Made by a program: the position numbers and the translations under genes. From an uncultured Bacillota bacterium (GTDB taxonomy: Bacteria; Bacillota; Clostridia; Lachnospirales; Lachnospiraceae), in assembly GCA_905200905.1 (NCBI GenBank), contig CAJKMA010000062.1:1-15469 (forward strand): 15,469 nt of DNA, in the 5' to 3' direction. Shown here one piece after another: positions 1-7,210 of this stretch; within the stretch, counting starts at the first letter, position 1, and each line of letters begins with the position of its first letter. The notes beneath the pieces were generated by a model. The model was not told where the DNA came from and did no database searches. It saw only the letters and a program-made list of their open reading frames with translations.

Positions 1-49
1 CGAAATCGCTGAAACCCGCATAAACACTGGCTTTTTTAAGCAACTCGAT

Positions 50-1342
50 TTATTCGAATTCAATCGTAGCCACCGGCTTCGGCGTAATTTCATAGCACAC
101 TCTGCTGACGCTTGGAACTTCTGCTGTAATTCGAGCACAAATTCTTTCCAGAATATCGTAATCAATTCTTTCAATGGATGCAGTCATGGCATCAATGGTG
201 TTGACAGCACGAATCACCACCATATATCCCATACTTCTTGCATTATCTCTTACACCAACAGCTTTGAAATCTGGTACTACAGTAAAATACTGCCATACTT
301 TCTTATCCAGACCTGTTTTAGCAAATTCCTCGCGGAGAATCGCATCGGATTCGCGAAGCGCCTCCAAACGGTCACGGGTAATTGCACCAAGACATCTTAC
401 ACCAAGTCCAGGACCTGGGAATGGCTGACGGTAAACCATTTCTGCCGGAAGGCCAAGTTCAATACCACAAGCACGAACTTCGTCTTTGAAGAGCTGTTTC
501 AGAGGCTCTACCAACTCAAACTGTAAATCTTCCGGAAGACCTCCTACATTGTGATGGGATTTCACGCATTTTGCTGTTTTTGTACCACTTTCAATGATAT
601 CTGGATAAATAGTTCCCTGTCCCAAGAAATCAATTCCTTCCAGTTTTCTTGCTTCTTCTTCAAAAACGCGGATAAATTCACCGCCGATAATTTTTCTCTT
701 TTCTTCTGGATCTGCTACATTTTCCAGTTTTCCAAGGAAACGTTCTGTAGCATCTACATAAATAAGGTTTGCATGAAGTTCATCACGGAACACCTTTACA
801 ACACTTTCGGACTCATTTTTACGCATTAAACCATGATTTACATGAACACAAACTAACTGCTGTCCAATTGCTTTAATTAACATAGCAGCAACAACAGATG
901 AGTCTACACCACCGGATAAAGCCAGAAGTACCTTTCTGTCTCCAACCTGTTTACGAATAAGCTCTACCTGGTCTGCAATAAAGTTTTTCATGTTCCAGTT
1001 TGCTTCTGCTTTACATTCCTGGAAAACAAAAGTTTTTAATGTTTCTGTATCTGGAAGTGTTGGAAGCTGTTTTTCACATTTAGACTGAGGATAATCCACA
1101 GAAATCATAGGAATTCCTAAGCTGTACAGCTCCTCTCTTATCTGCACTTCCTCACCATCTACCACACGGTTCTCACCGCCGTTTAAAATAATACCTTTTA
1201 CGTTATCCAGTTTCTGGAGTTCATCCACTGTAATATCATGTGGATGAATCTCACTGTAAACACCTAATTCACGAATTTCTCTGGCTAATACAGTATTTTC
1301 TGTGCTTCCCAGATCCAGAATAACAATCATATCCTGCTTCAT
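50..1342 (-). CDS. guaA: GMP synthase with truncated, probably inactive glutaminase domain
   Basis: Converts XMP to GMP with ATP in the cytoplasm, the last step of guanine nucleotide synthesis. The ATP-pyrophosphatase domain is intact: P-loop SGGVDSS at residues 143-149, KSHHNVGGLP at 261-270, RQPFPGPGLG at 305-314, and the usual C-terminal dimerisation domain ending in KPVATIEFE. The protein has 430 residues, against about 510-525 for the usual two-domain enzyme. The N-terminal part (about 1-118) resembles only the start and end of a class I glutamine amidotransferase domain. After GIPMISVDYP, where GxCxG should follow, the sequence goes almost directly to the linker, so the nucleophilic Cys and the downstream His-Glu pair are missing. 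It is therefore likely to use free ammonia or a partner glutaminase. Ribosome site AAGGAGA precedes the ATG. The synthase call is firm; loss of glutaminase activity is inferred from the missing residues. Confidence 0.93.
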   Translation of the reverse strand: MKQDMIVILDLGSTENTVLAREIRELGVYSEIHPHDITVDELQKLDNVKGIILNGGENRVVDGEEVQIREELYSLGIPMISVDYPQSKCEKQLPTLPDTETLKTFVFQECKAEANWNMKNFIADQVELIRKQVGDRKVLLALSGGVDSSVVAAMLIKAIGQQLVCVHVNHGLMRKNESESVVKVFRDELHANLIYVDATERFLGKLENVADPEEKRKIIGGEFIRVFEEEARKLEGIDFLGQGTIYPDIIESGTKTAKCVKSHHNVGGLPEDLQFELVEPLKQLFKDEVRACGIELGLPAEMVYRQPFPGPGLGVRCLGAITRDRLEALRESDAILREEFAKTGLDKKVWQYFTVVPDFKAVGVRDNARSMGYMVVIRAVNTIDAMTASIERIDYDILERICARITAEVPSVSRVCYEITPKPVATIEFE

Positions 1343-1412
1343 TGTCTAATTCTCCTTTTATTTTTTGATATATTTCTTTGAATACTTGATACACTAAATT
1401 TAAGTATGCCTT

Positions 1413-1441
1413 ATTATACCCTTAATTTTCCAAAGGTGCAA
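1413..1441 (-). promoter_or_regulatory. Putative sigma-A promoter of guaA
   Basis: On the minus strand, TTGCAC (1436-1441) and TATAAT (1413-1418) are separated by 17 bases. The -35 overlaps the last codons of the upstream MATE gene. The transcript would carry a leader of about 65 bases before the guaA ATG. No purine riboswitch fold was recognised in that leader. The -10 is a perfect consensus; the -35 matches only in part. Confidence 0.55.
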
Positions 1442-2789
1442 TTTCTTTCTTATATACGTAGCGTATAAATAACGCACTCATAAATACTGAGAAAATTTCT
1501 GCAATAGGGAATGACCACCATACCAGATGCAGACCTCCTGCCTTTGCAAGTACATAAGCCACCGGCAATAAGACACAGAGCTGACGCACCAGGGATACCC
1601 ATAAACTCAGTACCCCATGTCCCAGTGCCTGGAACACTGAAGAACACACAATACAAAATCCTGCAAATACAAAACAGATACTTAGAGTCCGCAAAGCAGG
1701 AATTCCGATTTCCTTCATAGTTGCTGAAGCGTTAAAAATTTCCAGTAGCTTCCCTGGAAATGCTTGAAAAATAATCACTCCCACAAGCATAACTCCTACT
1801 GCATAACACGCACTATAAACAATGGTTTCTGTAATCCTCTTCTTCTGTCTTGCGCCATAATTATAGGCAACAATAGGAACCATACCATTATTCAGCCCAA
1901 ACACCGGCATGAAAACAAAACTCTGGAGTTTAAAGTATACACCAAAAACTGCTGTTGCGGTAGATGAAAATGCAATCAAAATCTTATTTAATCCAAAGGT
2001 CATAACCGAACCAATGGAAGACATTACAATAGACGGAACGCCTACTGCGTAAATCCCTCTTACAATATGTCCAGATATCTTAAATCCCTTCCATGTAAGA
2101 TGAATTTCTGTATTCTTTTTCTTGTTCAACACAAACCCAACCATACAGGCAATAATTTGTCCTGTTACTGTAGCAGCTGCTGCACCGGCAACCTCCATAC
2201 GAGGAAATCCAAATAATCCGAAAATCATAATAGGGTCTAAAATAATATTAATAATAGCACCGAGAGACTGGCTCATCATAGTATACAAAGTTTTTCCTGT
2301 TGACTGCAGCAATCTCTCAAAAGTAATCTGTAAAAATAATCCAAAAGAAAAGATACAGCAAATTTGCAGATACTGGGTTCCATATTTTACAATCTGTGGA
2401 TCTTTTGTTTGCACGCTCATAAACATCCCAGCACCTAAAACACCTAACACAGCAAATGCAAGGTAGCTAAGAATTGCCAAAAATACACCATGATTTGCTG
2501 CCTGATTTGCCCGTTCATATTCTCTTTCTCCCAGACTTCTGGATAAAAGTGCATTAATACCGACTCCGGTTCCAACACCCACGGAAATCATTAAATTCTG
2601 TACAGGAAACACCAATGACACGGCTGTCAGTGCATTTTCATTGAGCTGTGCCACAAACATACTGTCTACTACATTATAAAGAGCCTGTACCAACATAGAA
2701 ATCATCATAGGCACAGACATGGATAACAGCAGGCGGTTTACTGGCATAATGCCCATCTTATTTTCTTTTTGACTTACTTGCGTTTCCAT
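1422..2789 (-). CDS. MATE-family multidrug/cation efflux transporter
   Basis: An inner-membrane antiporter of the multidrug and toxic compound extrusion family, which exports cationic compounds using a sodium or proton gradient. The 455 residues match the family length and form about twelve hydrophobic helices in two similar halves. The N-terminal signature is typical (LLLSMSVPMMISMLVQALYN, then VVDSMFVAQL with an acidic residue in helix 1). The second half starts near GVPSIVMSSIGSVMTFGLNK. Its start overlaps the end of the upstream exonuclease gene by 32 bases, so the two are probably co-transcribed and translationally coupled. GGAGG (2804-2808) lies 14 bases before the chosen ATG, a slightly long gap; a start at Met12 (about 2756) would remove the overlap but lacks an equally good ribosome site. 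The substrate cannot be predicted. Confidence 0.92.
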   Translation of the reverse strand: METQVSQKENKMGIMPVNRLLLSMSVPMMISMLVQALYNVVDSMFVAQLNENALTAVSLVFPVQNLMISVGVGTGVGINALLSRSLGEREYERANQAANHGVFLAILSYLAFAVLGVLGAGMFMSVQTKDPQIVKYGTQYLQICCIFSFGLFLQITFERLLQSTGKTLYTMMSQSLGAIINIILDPIMIFGLFGFPRMEVAGAAAATVTGQIIACMVGFVLNKKKNTEIHLTWKGFKISGHIVRGIYAVGVPSIVMSSIGSVMTFGLNKILIAFSSTATAVFGVYFKLQSFVFMPVFGLNNGMVPIVAYNYGARQKKRITETIVYSACYAVGVMLVGVIIFQAFPGKLLEIFNASATMKEIGIPALRTLSICFVFAGFCIVCSSVFQALGHGVLSLWVSLVRQLCVLLPVAYVLAKAGGLHLVWWSFPIAEIFSVFMSALFIRYVYKKEIAPLEN

Positions 2790-3777
2790 ATAAAGATGTT
2801 TTTCCTCCTTTTCCTATTTTTTCTTCTTTTTCTTGATGCCGTTTCATTCGCCTCTTCTTGGTAAGAAGCTCCTTTCTTTCTCTTATAGAAGCCGCTTCTT
2901 CCAAATCTATGAGCTTTAAGGTTTTAATCACATAATATTTTCCTTCATCTGTTTTTTTCATACGGATTTTCCCCTTAAAGTATCCATGTTCAGGGCAAAA
3001 AGCCAGACATAGATTAGACTTAGGATTTACTGAGAACCAGCGCACCTTCTTCCTGGCTGTCTCGCCGCAAAGGAAACATTTCGTTCTCGTTACCTCCCTA
3101 TCCTTCATGGCATCTTCCTTAGATAAAAATTCTCTGGAAATAAACTTAGAGTATCCAGGATAAATCATCTGAATTTCCTGGCTCTTAGACTTTGGATTTT
3201 GATAACAGTCAATAGATTCATATTCTTCTATTACTGTTTGAGGCAATTTTCGAAAAATTTCTGCTGTATAATGCGCATCGTTTAATGCTCTGTGAAACTT
3301 GCCCTCTTTTCCTTCTTCCAGAAAATCAATGGCATATTCCAAAGATCTCGTTGTCTTTTCACCTTCATACACAAGACCAAACAGTTTCTGAATATCATAA
3401 TAAAAAATAGGCCCCTTCAAAAGCGACAACAGCTTATAATATTTTAGATTTCTCTGTAACTCTACTAAATCCGAGGAACCCCAGGTGCAAAATTTTACAT
3501 CTTGCCCACACCATGTTAAAAATTTTTTCACCGCTTTGGGAAAAGGGCAGCCTTGTTTTAAAACTGCTGCATCCAAATCCAGGATTTCTCTGGTGTGAAA
3601 ATGAAGTTTTTTATACACTGCCGGTTTAATAACTTCCTGAAAAGAATCTACCATATTCTTGTTTTCATCCAGCTTCACAGCACCGATTTCCAGAATTTCA
3701 AATGGAAGTCTTCTATTTTCTTGTTCCTTTCCATAAGGGCATTGATTCCATTCTAAATCAAAAACAATATAATTCAT
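2758..3777 (-). CDS. DEDDh-type 3'-5' exonuclease with C-terminal Cys/His cluster
   Basis: An RNase T/DNA polymerase III epsilon-like 3'-5' exonuclease, closest in style to the ERI-1/3'hExo group. Catalytic acidic residues are visible: D7 and E9 in FDLEW, D103 in WGSSDL, and H162 with D167 in HRALNDAH. Residues 1-180 form the nuclease fold. The C-terminal part (about 225-339) holds a possible zinc site, CFLC (C234, C237) and CLAFCPEH (C257, C261, H264), then a long Lys/Arg-rich tail that could bind nucleic acid. The frame is open up to 3900, but the start at 3777 is preferred: AAAGGTG lies just upstream, the protein begins directly with the nuclease strand MNYIVFDLEW, and a strong promoter sits at 3818-3846, inside the longer version. 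It is followed by, and overlaps, the MATE gene. Substrate (RNA or DNA) is unknown. Confidence 0.87.
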   Translation of the reverse strand: MNYIVFDLEWNQCPYGKEQENRRLPFEILEIGAVKLDENKNMVDSFQEVIKPAVYKKLHFHTREILDLDAAVLKQGCPFPKAVKKFLTWCGQDVKFCTWGSSDLVELQRNLKYYKLLSLLKGPIFYYDIQKLFGLVYEGEKTTRSLEYAIDFLEEGKEGKFHRALNDAHYTAEIFRKLPQTVIEEYESIDCYQNPKSKSQEIQMIYPGYSKFISREFLSKEDAMKDREVTRTKCFLCGETARKKVRWFSVNPKSNLCLAFCPEHGYFKGKIRMKKTDEGKYYVIKTLKLIDLEEAASIRERKELLTKKRRMKRHQEKEEKIGKGGKTSLYGNASKSKRK

Positions 3778-3817
3778 ATCAGCACCTTTCTTTCTCAATC
3801 CCTTCTTAGACGTAACA

Positions 3818-3846
3818 ATTCTAGCAAAATATTTTTTACAAGTCAA
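3818..3846 (-). promoter_or_regulatory. Putative sigma-A promoter of the exonuclease-MATE operon
   Basis: On the minus strand, TTGACT (3841-3846) and TAGAAT (3818-3823) have an exact 17-base spacer, and TG precedes the -10 by one base (extended -10). It lies about 40 bases upstream of the ATG at 3777 and supports that start over the longer reading frame. Confidence 0.7.
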
Positions 3847-3867
3847 TGTACGAAACTTTCTTCTCTC

Positions 3868-3912
3868 CTTCATACTACATTCTGTATGAAGCCTAATCAA
3901 AAAAATGCTTCA
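3868..3912. promoter_or_regulatory. Nested inverted repeats between divergent promoters, candidate operator
   Basis: CTTCATAC (3868-3875) and GTATGAAG (3884-3891) form a perfect 8-base inverted repeat with an 8-base spacer. The right arm is shared with a second repeat, TGAAGC (3887-3892) and GCTTCA (3907-3912). All lie just upstream of the methyltransferase promoter and behind the exonuclease promoter. Position and symmetry suggest a regulator site, perhaps for the PucR-like protein encoded at 8473-10002; that link is inference. Confidence 0.45.
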
Positions 3913-3923
3913 CTTTATAGCAT

Positions 3924-3951
3924 GTTGCATAAGACTTTTTTCTGATACAAT
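3924..3951 (+). promoter_or_regulatory. Putative promoter of the corrinoid methyl-transfer operon
   Basis: TACAAT (3946-3951) is preceded by TG at the extended -10 position. A -35-like GTTGCA/TTGCAT (3924-3930) lies 15-16 bases upstream, a little short of the ideal 17. The methyltransferase ATG is 38 bases downstream, after AAGGAGG. Confidence 0.55.
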
Positions 3952-3988
3952 ACAGTTAGAAAATTTTAAGAAGGAGGTTTGCAATACC

Positions 3989-4807
3989 ATGATAATTATT
4001 GGGGAAAAAATTAACGGTTCTATTCCTTCTGTGGCAGATGCTATTGCAAGACGAGATGCAGACTTTATCAAAAACAGGGCCAAAATGCAGGCTGAGGCAA
4101 ATGCTTCTTTCATTGACTGCTGTGCTTCTGTTCCCGAAGATATTGAGGTAGAAACCTTAAAATGGATGATTGATTGTATTCAGGAAGTCACGGACCTGCC
4201 AATCTCTATTGATAGTCCAAGTGCAGATGTGCTGGCACAGGTATACACTCATTGTAAACGCCCAGGACTTTTTAATTCCGTTTCTGGAGAAGGGGATAAA
4301 ATTGATAAAATCTTCCCAATTATGGCAAAGGAAGAAAACAAAAAATGGGAAGTCATTGCACTGTTAAGCGATAATACAGGTATTCCAAAAACAGCCCAAG
4401 ATAGGCTTCGTGTTTTTAAACACATTATGGAAAAGGCAAAAGAATATGGAATCTCTCCAAGCAGAATACATATTGACCCTTTAGTTGAGATGCTGTGTAC
4501 CTCTGAAGACGGCATTGCCATGAATGTAGAAGTCATTTCTACCATCAGAAAAGATTATCCTTCCATTCATATCACTGCTGCCATCAGTAATATTTCTTTT
4601 AATCTGCCTGTAAGAAAGCTAATTAACTGTTGTTTCCTCACTCTTGCTATGAATGCAGGACTGGATAGTGCCATTTTGGATCCTGTAAACAAGGATATGT
4701 TAGGACATATCTATGCTACCGAGGCTTTACTGGGATTGGATGATTACTGTATGGAATATATTGGTGCTTATCGAGAAGGCCTCATTGGCCCTGCACCAAA
4801 AAACTAA
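3989..4807 (+). CDS. Methyltetrahydrofolate:corrinoid methyltransferase (MT-II, MtgA/AcsE-like)
   Basis: A pterin-binding TIM-barrel enzyme of 272 residues, the usual size, that moves a methyl group between a methyl-corrinoid protein and tetrahydrofolate in the cytoplasm. Family marks are IGEKING at 3-10, FIDCCAS at 41-47, ISIDS at 72-76, LFNSVSGE at 94-101, HIDPLVE at 161-167 and SNISFNLP at 200-207. D43, N96, D163 and N201 correspond well to the pterin-binding residues D75, N96, D160 and N199 known from Moorella AcsE. One oddity is DCCAS where many relatives have DVNAG or DLN. The start at 3989 is chosen because AAGGAGG (3971-3977) precedes it and the conserved GEKING lies immediately after; an in-frame ATG at 3905 lies before the likely promoter. 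The cognate corrinoid protein follows after 27 bases. It is probably MT-II of an O- or N-demethylation system rather than the CODH/ACS methyltransferase, because the next genes are a MttC-type corrinoid protein and its activator. Confidence 0.88.
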   Translation: MIIIGEKINGSIPSVADAIARRDADFIKNRAKMQAEANASFIDCCASVPEDIEVETLKWMIDCIQEVTDLPISIDSPSADVLAQVYTHCKRPGLFNSVSGEGDKIDKIFPIMAKEENKKWEVIALLSDNTGIPKTAQDRLRVFKHIMEKAKEYGISPSRIHIDPLVEMLCTSEDGIAMNVEVISTIRKDYPSIHITAAISNISFNLPVRKLINCCFLTLAMNAGLDSAILDPVNKDMLGHIYATEALLGLDDYCMEYIGAYREGLIGPAPKN

Positions 4808-4834
4808 GAACTTAAAATATAAGGAGGATATATT

Positions 4835-5467
4835 ATGAGTCAGATTCAAACTGTTGCGGATGCTGTTGCTGCTGGTAAAACAAAATTAGTAGGTGGTCTT
4901 GTTCAAGAAGCACTGGACGGTGGATGTGATGCCGTAGAACTGTTAAATTCCATGATTGATGCTATGGGATTGGTTGGTGAACGTTTTAAGAAAAATGAAA
5001 TTTTCGTTCCGGAAATGCTCATTGCTGCCAAAGCTATGAAAAAAGGTGTAGAAATATTAAAACCACATCTTGCAGGCGATAATGCTACTACATACGGAAA
5101 AATGATTATCGGCACAGTTTCCGGTGACCTTCATGACATTGGAAAAAACCTGGTAGCTATGATGATTGAAAGTGCTGGATTTGAAGTTATTGACCTTGGA
5201 GTAGATGTTTCTGTGAGCAAATTTATGGAAGCAATTGAGGCAAATCCAGACGTAAAAATCGTAGGACTTTCTGCATTGCTTACTACTACCATGCCTTCTC
5301 TGAAAGAAACCGTTGCTGCATTAAATGAAGCTCCTTTCCGTCCAAACATCAAGGTCATGGTGGGTGGAGCTCCTATTACTCAGGAATTTGCAGATGAAAT
5401 CGGTGCAGACGCCTACACTCCTGATGCTGCTTCTGCTGCACAGAAAGCAAAAGAACTGGCAGCTTAA
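4835..5467 (+). CDS. Cobalamin-binding corrinoid protein (MttC/MtgC type), copy 1
   Basis: A 210-residue methyl carrier for corrinoid-dependent methyltransferases. Residues 1-85 form the helical cap domain (B12-binding 2), with FVPEMLIAAKAMKKGVEIL as its most recognisable stretch. Residues 88-210 form the Rossmann-like B12 domain with the base-off signature GDLHDIGKN; His100 should be the lower cobalt ligand. GLSALLTTT and VGGAPIT complete the cobalamin site. AAGGAGGA stands seven bases before the ATG. It follows the methyltransferase closely and should be its direct partner. A strong terminator comes after it. The methyl donor cannot be told, because no substrate-specific methyltransferase is encoded nearby. 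Confidence 0.92.
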   Translation: MSQIQTVADAVAAGKTKLVGGLVQEALDGGCDAVELLNSMIDAMGLVGERFKKNEIFVPEMLIAAKAMKKGVEILKPHLAGDNATTYGKMIIGTVSGDLHDIGKNLVAMMIESAGFEVIDLGVDVSVSKFMEAIEANPDVKIVGLSALLTTTMPSLKETVAALNEAPFRPNIKVMVGGAPITQEFADEIGADAYTPDAASAAQKAKELAA

Positions 5468-5498
5468 CGTGTAGTATGTTTTTCCATTTGCAACTTTT

Positions 5499-5540
5499 GG
5501 ACTGCCTGGACAGGATTTCCGTCTACGGCAGTCCTTTTTT
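5499..5540 (+). terminator. Rho-independent terminator inside the corrinoid locus
   Basis: A perfect 8-base stem, GGACTGCC (5499-5506) and GGCAGTCC (5527-5534), is followed by six T (5535-5540). It should end or attenuate the methyltransferase-corrinoid protein transcript before the activator gene. Confidence 0.85.
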
Positions 5541-5567
5541 GTTATACTTTTCTCATAATTGGATTTT

Positions 5568-5576
5568 TGATATACT
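5568..5576 (+). promoter_or_regulatory. Possible extended -10 promoter for the RACo-regulator genes
   Basis: TGATATACT lies after the terminator and 27 bases before the RACo ATG. No good -35 was seen at the proper distance, so this is a weak call that rests partly on the need to restart transcription after 5540. Confidence 0.3.
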
Positions 5577-5602
5577 TTTTTATAGAAAGGAGGAAACGTT
5601 CA

Positions 5603-7180
5603 ATGAAACAAACCTATAGCCTTCACTTTGTACAAGAACAGATTTCTTTAGAAGTTGAAGAAGGGACCACGGTTATGAATGCTTTAAAAGCTGCCGGTAT
5701 CTTTCTGGACGCACCTTGTGCAGGAAAAGGAACTTGCCAAAAATGTCTCATACAAATTTCCACTGATTCTTCCTCCTGGGAAACTGTGAAAGCCTGCCAA
5801 ACCAAAATAGACTGTTCTTTGTACATAGATACCTCAAAAAGTAAGATGAAACATCGGATTCTCACCGAGGCCGCTGCCCGCTGTGTGCCTTATGCTCCAT
5901 CTGTTAAGATACCCAAAAACGAACCTGGATATCTTGCCGCTTTCGATATCGGCACAACTACCATTGCATCTTATTTGCTGGATGCTCATACTGGAAAACA
6001 GCTTGGTACTGCCAGTTGTGTAAATCCCCAGACTGCTTATGGTGCAGATGTCATCTCAAGGGCAGACTATACCTTGCATCATGGATTTGATGCCTTAACT
6101 GGATGTATTCAAAAAGCTATCAACGATTTACTTCAAGAGTTGGCCAAATCTGCCAATATCCAAGTAGAAAAAATTCTTCAAATTTGTCTGGTAGGAAATA
6201 CCTGTATGCACCATATTTTCTTTCAATACCCTATGGGTTCTCTGGTTTTGGCCCCTTATGTTCCTTATCAAAGAAAACTGATACGGGAAAAAGCAGCTAA
6301 TTTCCAGATTCACATTCACCCAGAAGGAGAATTACTTTTTCTTCCAGTGATTGCTGGTTTTGTGGGGGCAGATACTATGGGGTGTCTGTTGGCCGTCCGT
6401 CCAGATTTAAAGGATGAGATTACCCTTATGATTGATATTGGCACAAACGGCGAACTCGTTCTTGGAAACAAAAAACAACTGGTATGCTGCTCCACTGCCG
6501 CAGGTCCTGCTTTTGAGGGAGCGAAGATTGAGTGTGGCATGCGTGGTGCGGATGGTGCCATAGACCATGTTTTTTGGGATGAGAATGGATTCCACTTCTC
6601 TGTAATCGGAAACTGTGAACCAAAAGGAATCTGTGGTTCAGGGCTTATTGATACCATTGCTTGCTTACGGAAACAAGGACTTATTGATGAGATGGGGCAT
6701 ATGCTTTCCTATCAAGAAGCAATGGAAATCTGTGGGGCAACTGCTGCCTCTCATATAACCCAAAAACAAAATATGACAGCCTTTTTATTCGACCCTGACA
6801 TTCCTCATGTTTATCTTACCCAAAAAGATGTCCGAGAGGTGCAACTTGCGAAAGGCGCTATTTCCGCCGGTATTTTGCTTCTTGAGAAACATCTTGGTAT
6901 TACCCACCAACAAATTCAAACCATATACATTGCCGGAGCTTTTGGAAATTATATGAATCCCCAAAATGCTTGTAATATCGGCTTACTTCCCACCACATTA
7001 AAGGACAGAATTCAGTCCATTGGAAATGCTGCCGGCGAAGGTGCCAAAATTGCCCTTTTAAACAAAGAGGAACTAGCTCAAACCGTCTGTCTGTCCCAGC
7101 AGGTGGAATTTTTGGAGCTGGCTGCAATCCCTGAATTTCAGGACTGTTTTGTAGATGAATTAGAGTTTCCTGAACTATAA
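5603..7180 (+). CDS. RACo-type corrinoid activation/regeneration protein, 2Fe-2S plus ASKHA ATPase
   Basis: Reductive activator that uses ATP to return oxidised cob(II)alamin on a corrinoid protein to active cob(I)alamin. The 525 residues begin with a plant-type 2Fe-2S ferredoxin domain whose ligands are C39, C45, C48 and C65 (PCAGKGTCQKC, then KAC). A linker leads to the ASKHA domain: FDIGTTT around 114-120, DIGTNGE around 278-284, a glycine-rich CGSGLID stretch, and AGAFGNYMNP around 444-453. The layout and the short ferredoxin domain match the RACo/O-demethylase activating-enzyme family (DUF4445-type C-terminus). The start at 5603 is supported by GAAAGGAGG nine bases upstream. Located between two corrinoid protein genes, it probably serves both. 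RamA-type activators with 4Fe-4S clusters are a different family and do not fit. Confidence 0.9.
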   Translation: MKQTYSLHFVQEQISLEVEEGTTVMNALKAAGIFLDAPCAGKGTCQKCLIQISTDSSSWETVKACQTKIDCSLYIDTSKSKMKHRILTEAAARCVPYAPSVKIPKNEPGYLAAFDIGTTTIASYLLDAHTGKQLGTASCVNPQTAYGADVISRADYTLHHGFDALTGCIQKAINDLLQELAKSANIQVEKILQICLVGNTCMHHIFFQYPMGSLVLAPYVPYQRKLIREKAANFQIHIHPEGELLFLPVIAGFVGADTMGCLLAVRPDLKDEITLMIDIGTNGELVLGNKKQLVCCSTAAGPAFEGAKIECGMRGADGAIDHVFWDENGFHFSVIGNCEPKGICGSGLIDTIACLRKQGLIDEMGHMLSYQEAMEICGATAASHITQKQNMTAFLFDPDIPHVYLTQKDVREVQLAKGAISAGILLLEKHLGITHQQIQTIYIAGAFGNYMNPQNACNIGLLPTTLKDRIQSIGNAAGEGAKIALLNKEELAQTVCLSQQVEFLELAAIPEFQDCFVDELEFPEL

Positions 7181-7210
7181 AATAAATGCAGGAAAAGAAA
7201 GGAAGAATCC

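Noticed and set aside
1343..1421. Purine riboswitch in the guaA leader
   Set aside because: The leader after the likely promoter is only about 65 bases, AT-rich and without the conserved three-way junction and loops of a purine aptamer.
2122..2466. 114-residue plus-strand reading frame opposite the MATE gene
   Set aside because: Antisense to a well-supported transporter; no ribosome site and a composition typical of a reversed membrane-protein gene.
3778..3900. N-terminal extension of the exonuclease to an ATG at 3900
   Set aside because: The extension contains the likely -35/-10 promoter, is basic and unlike the family, and a good ribosome site precedes the ATG at 3777.
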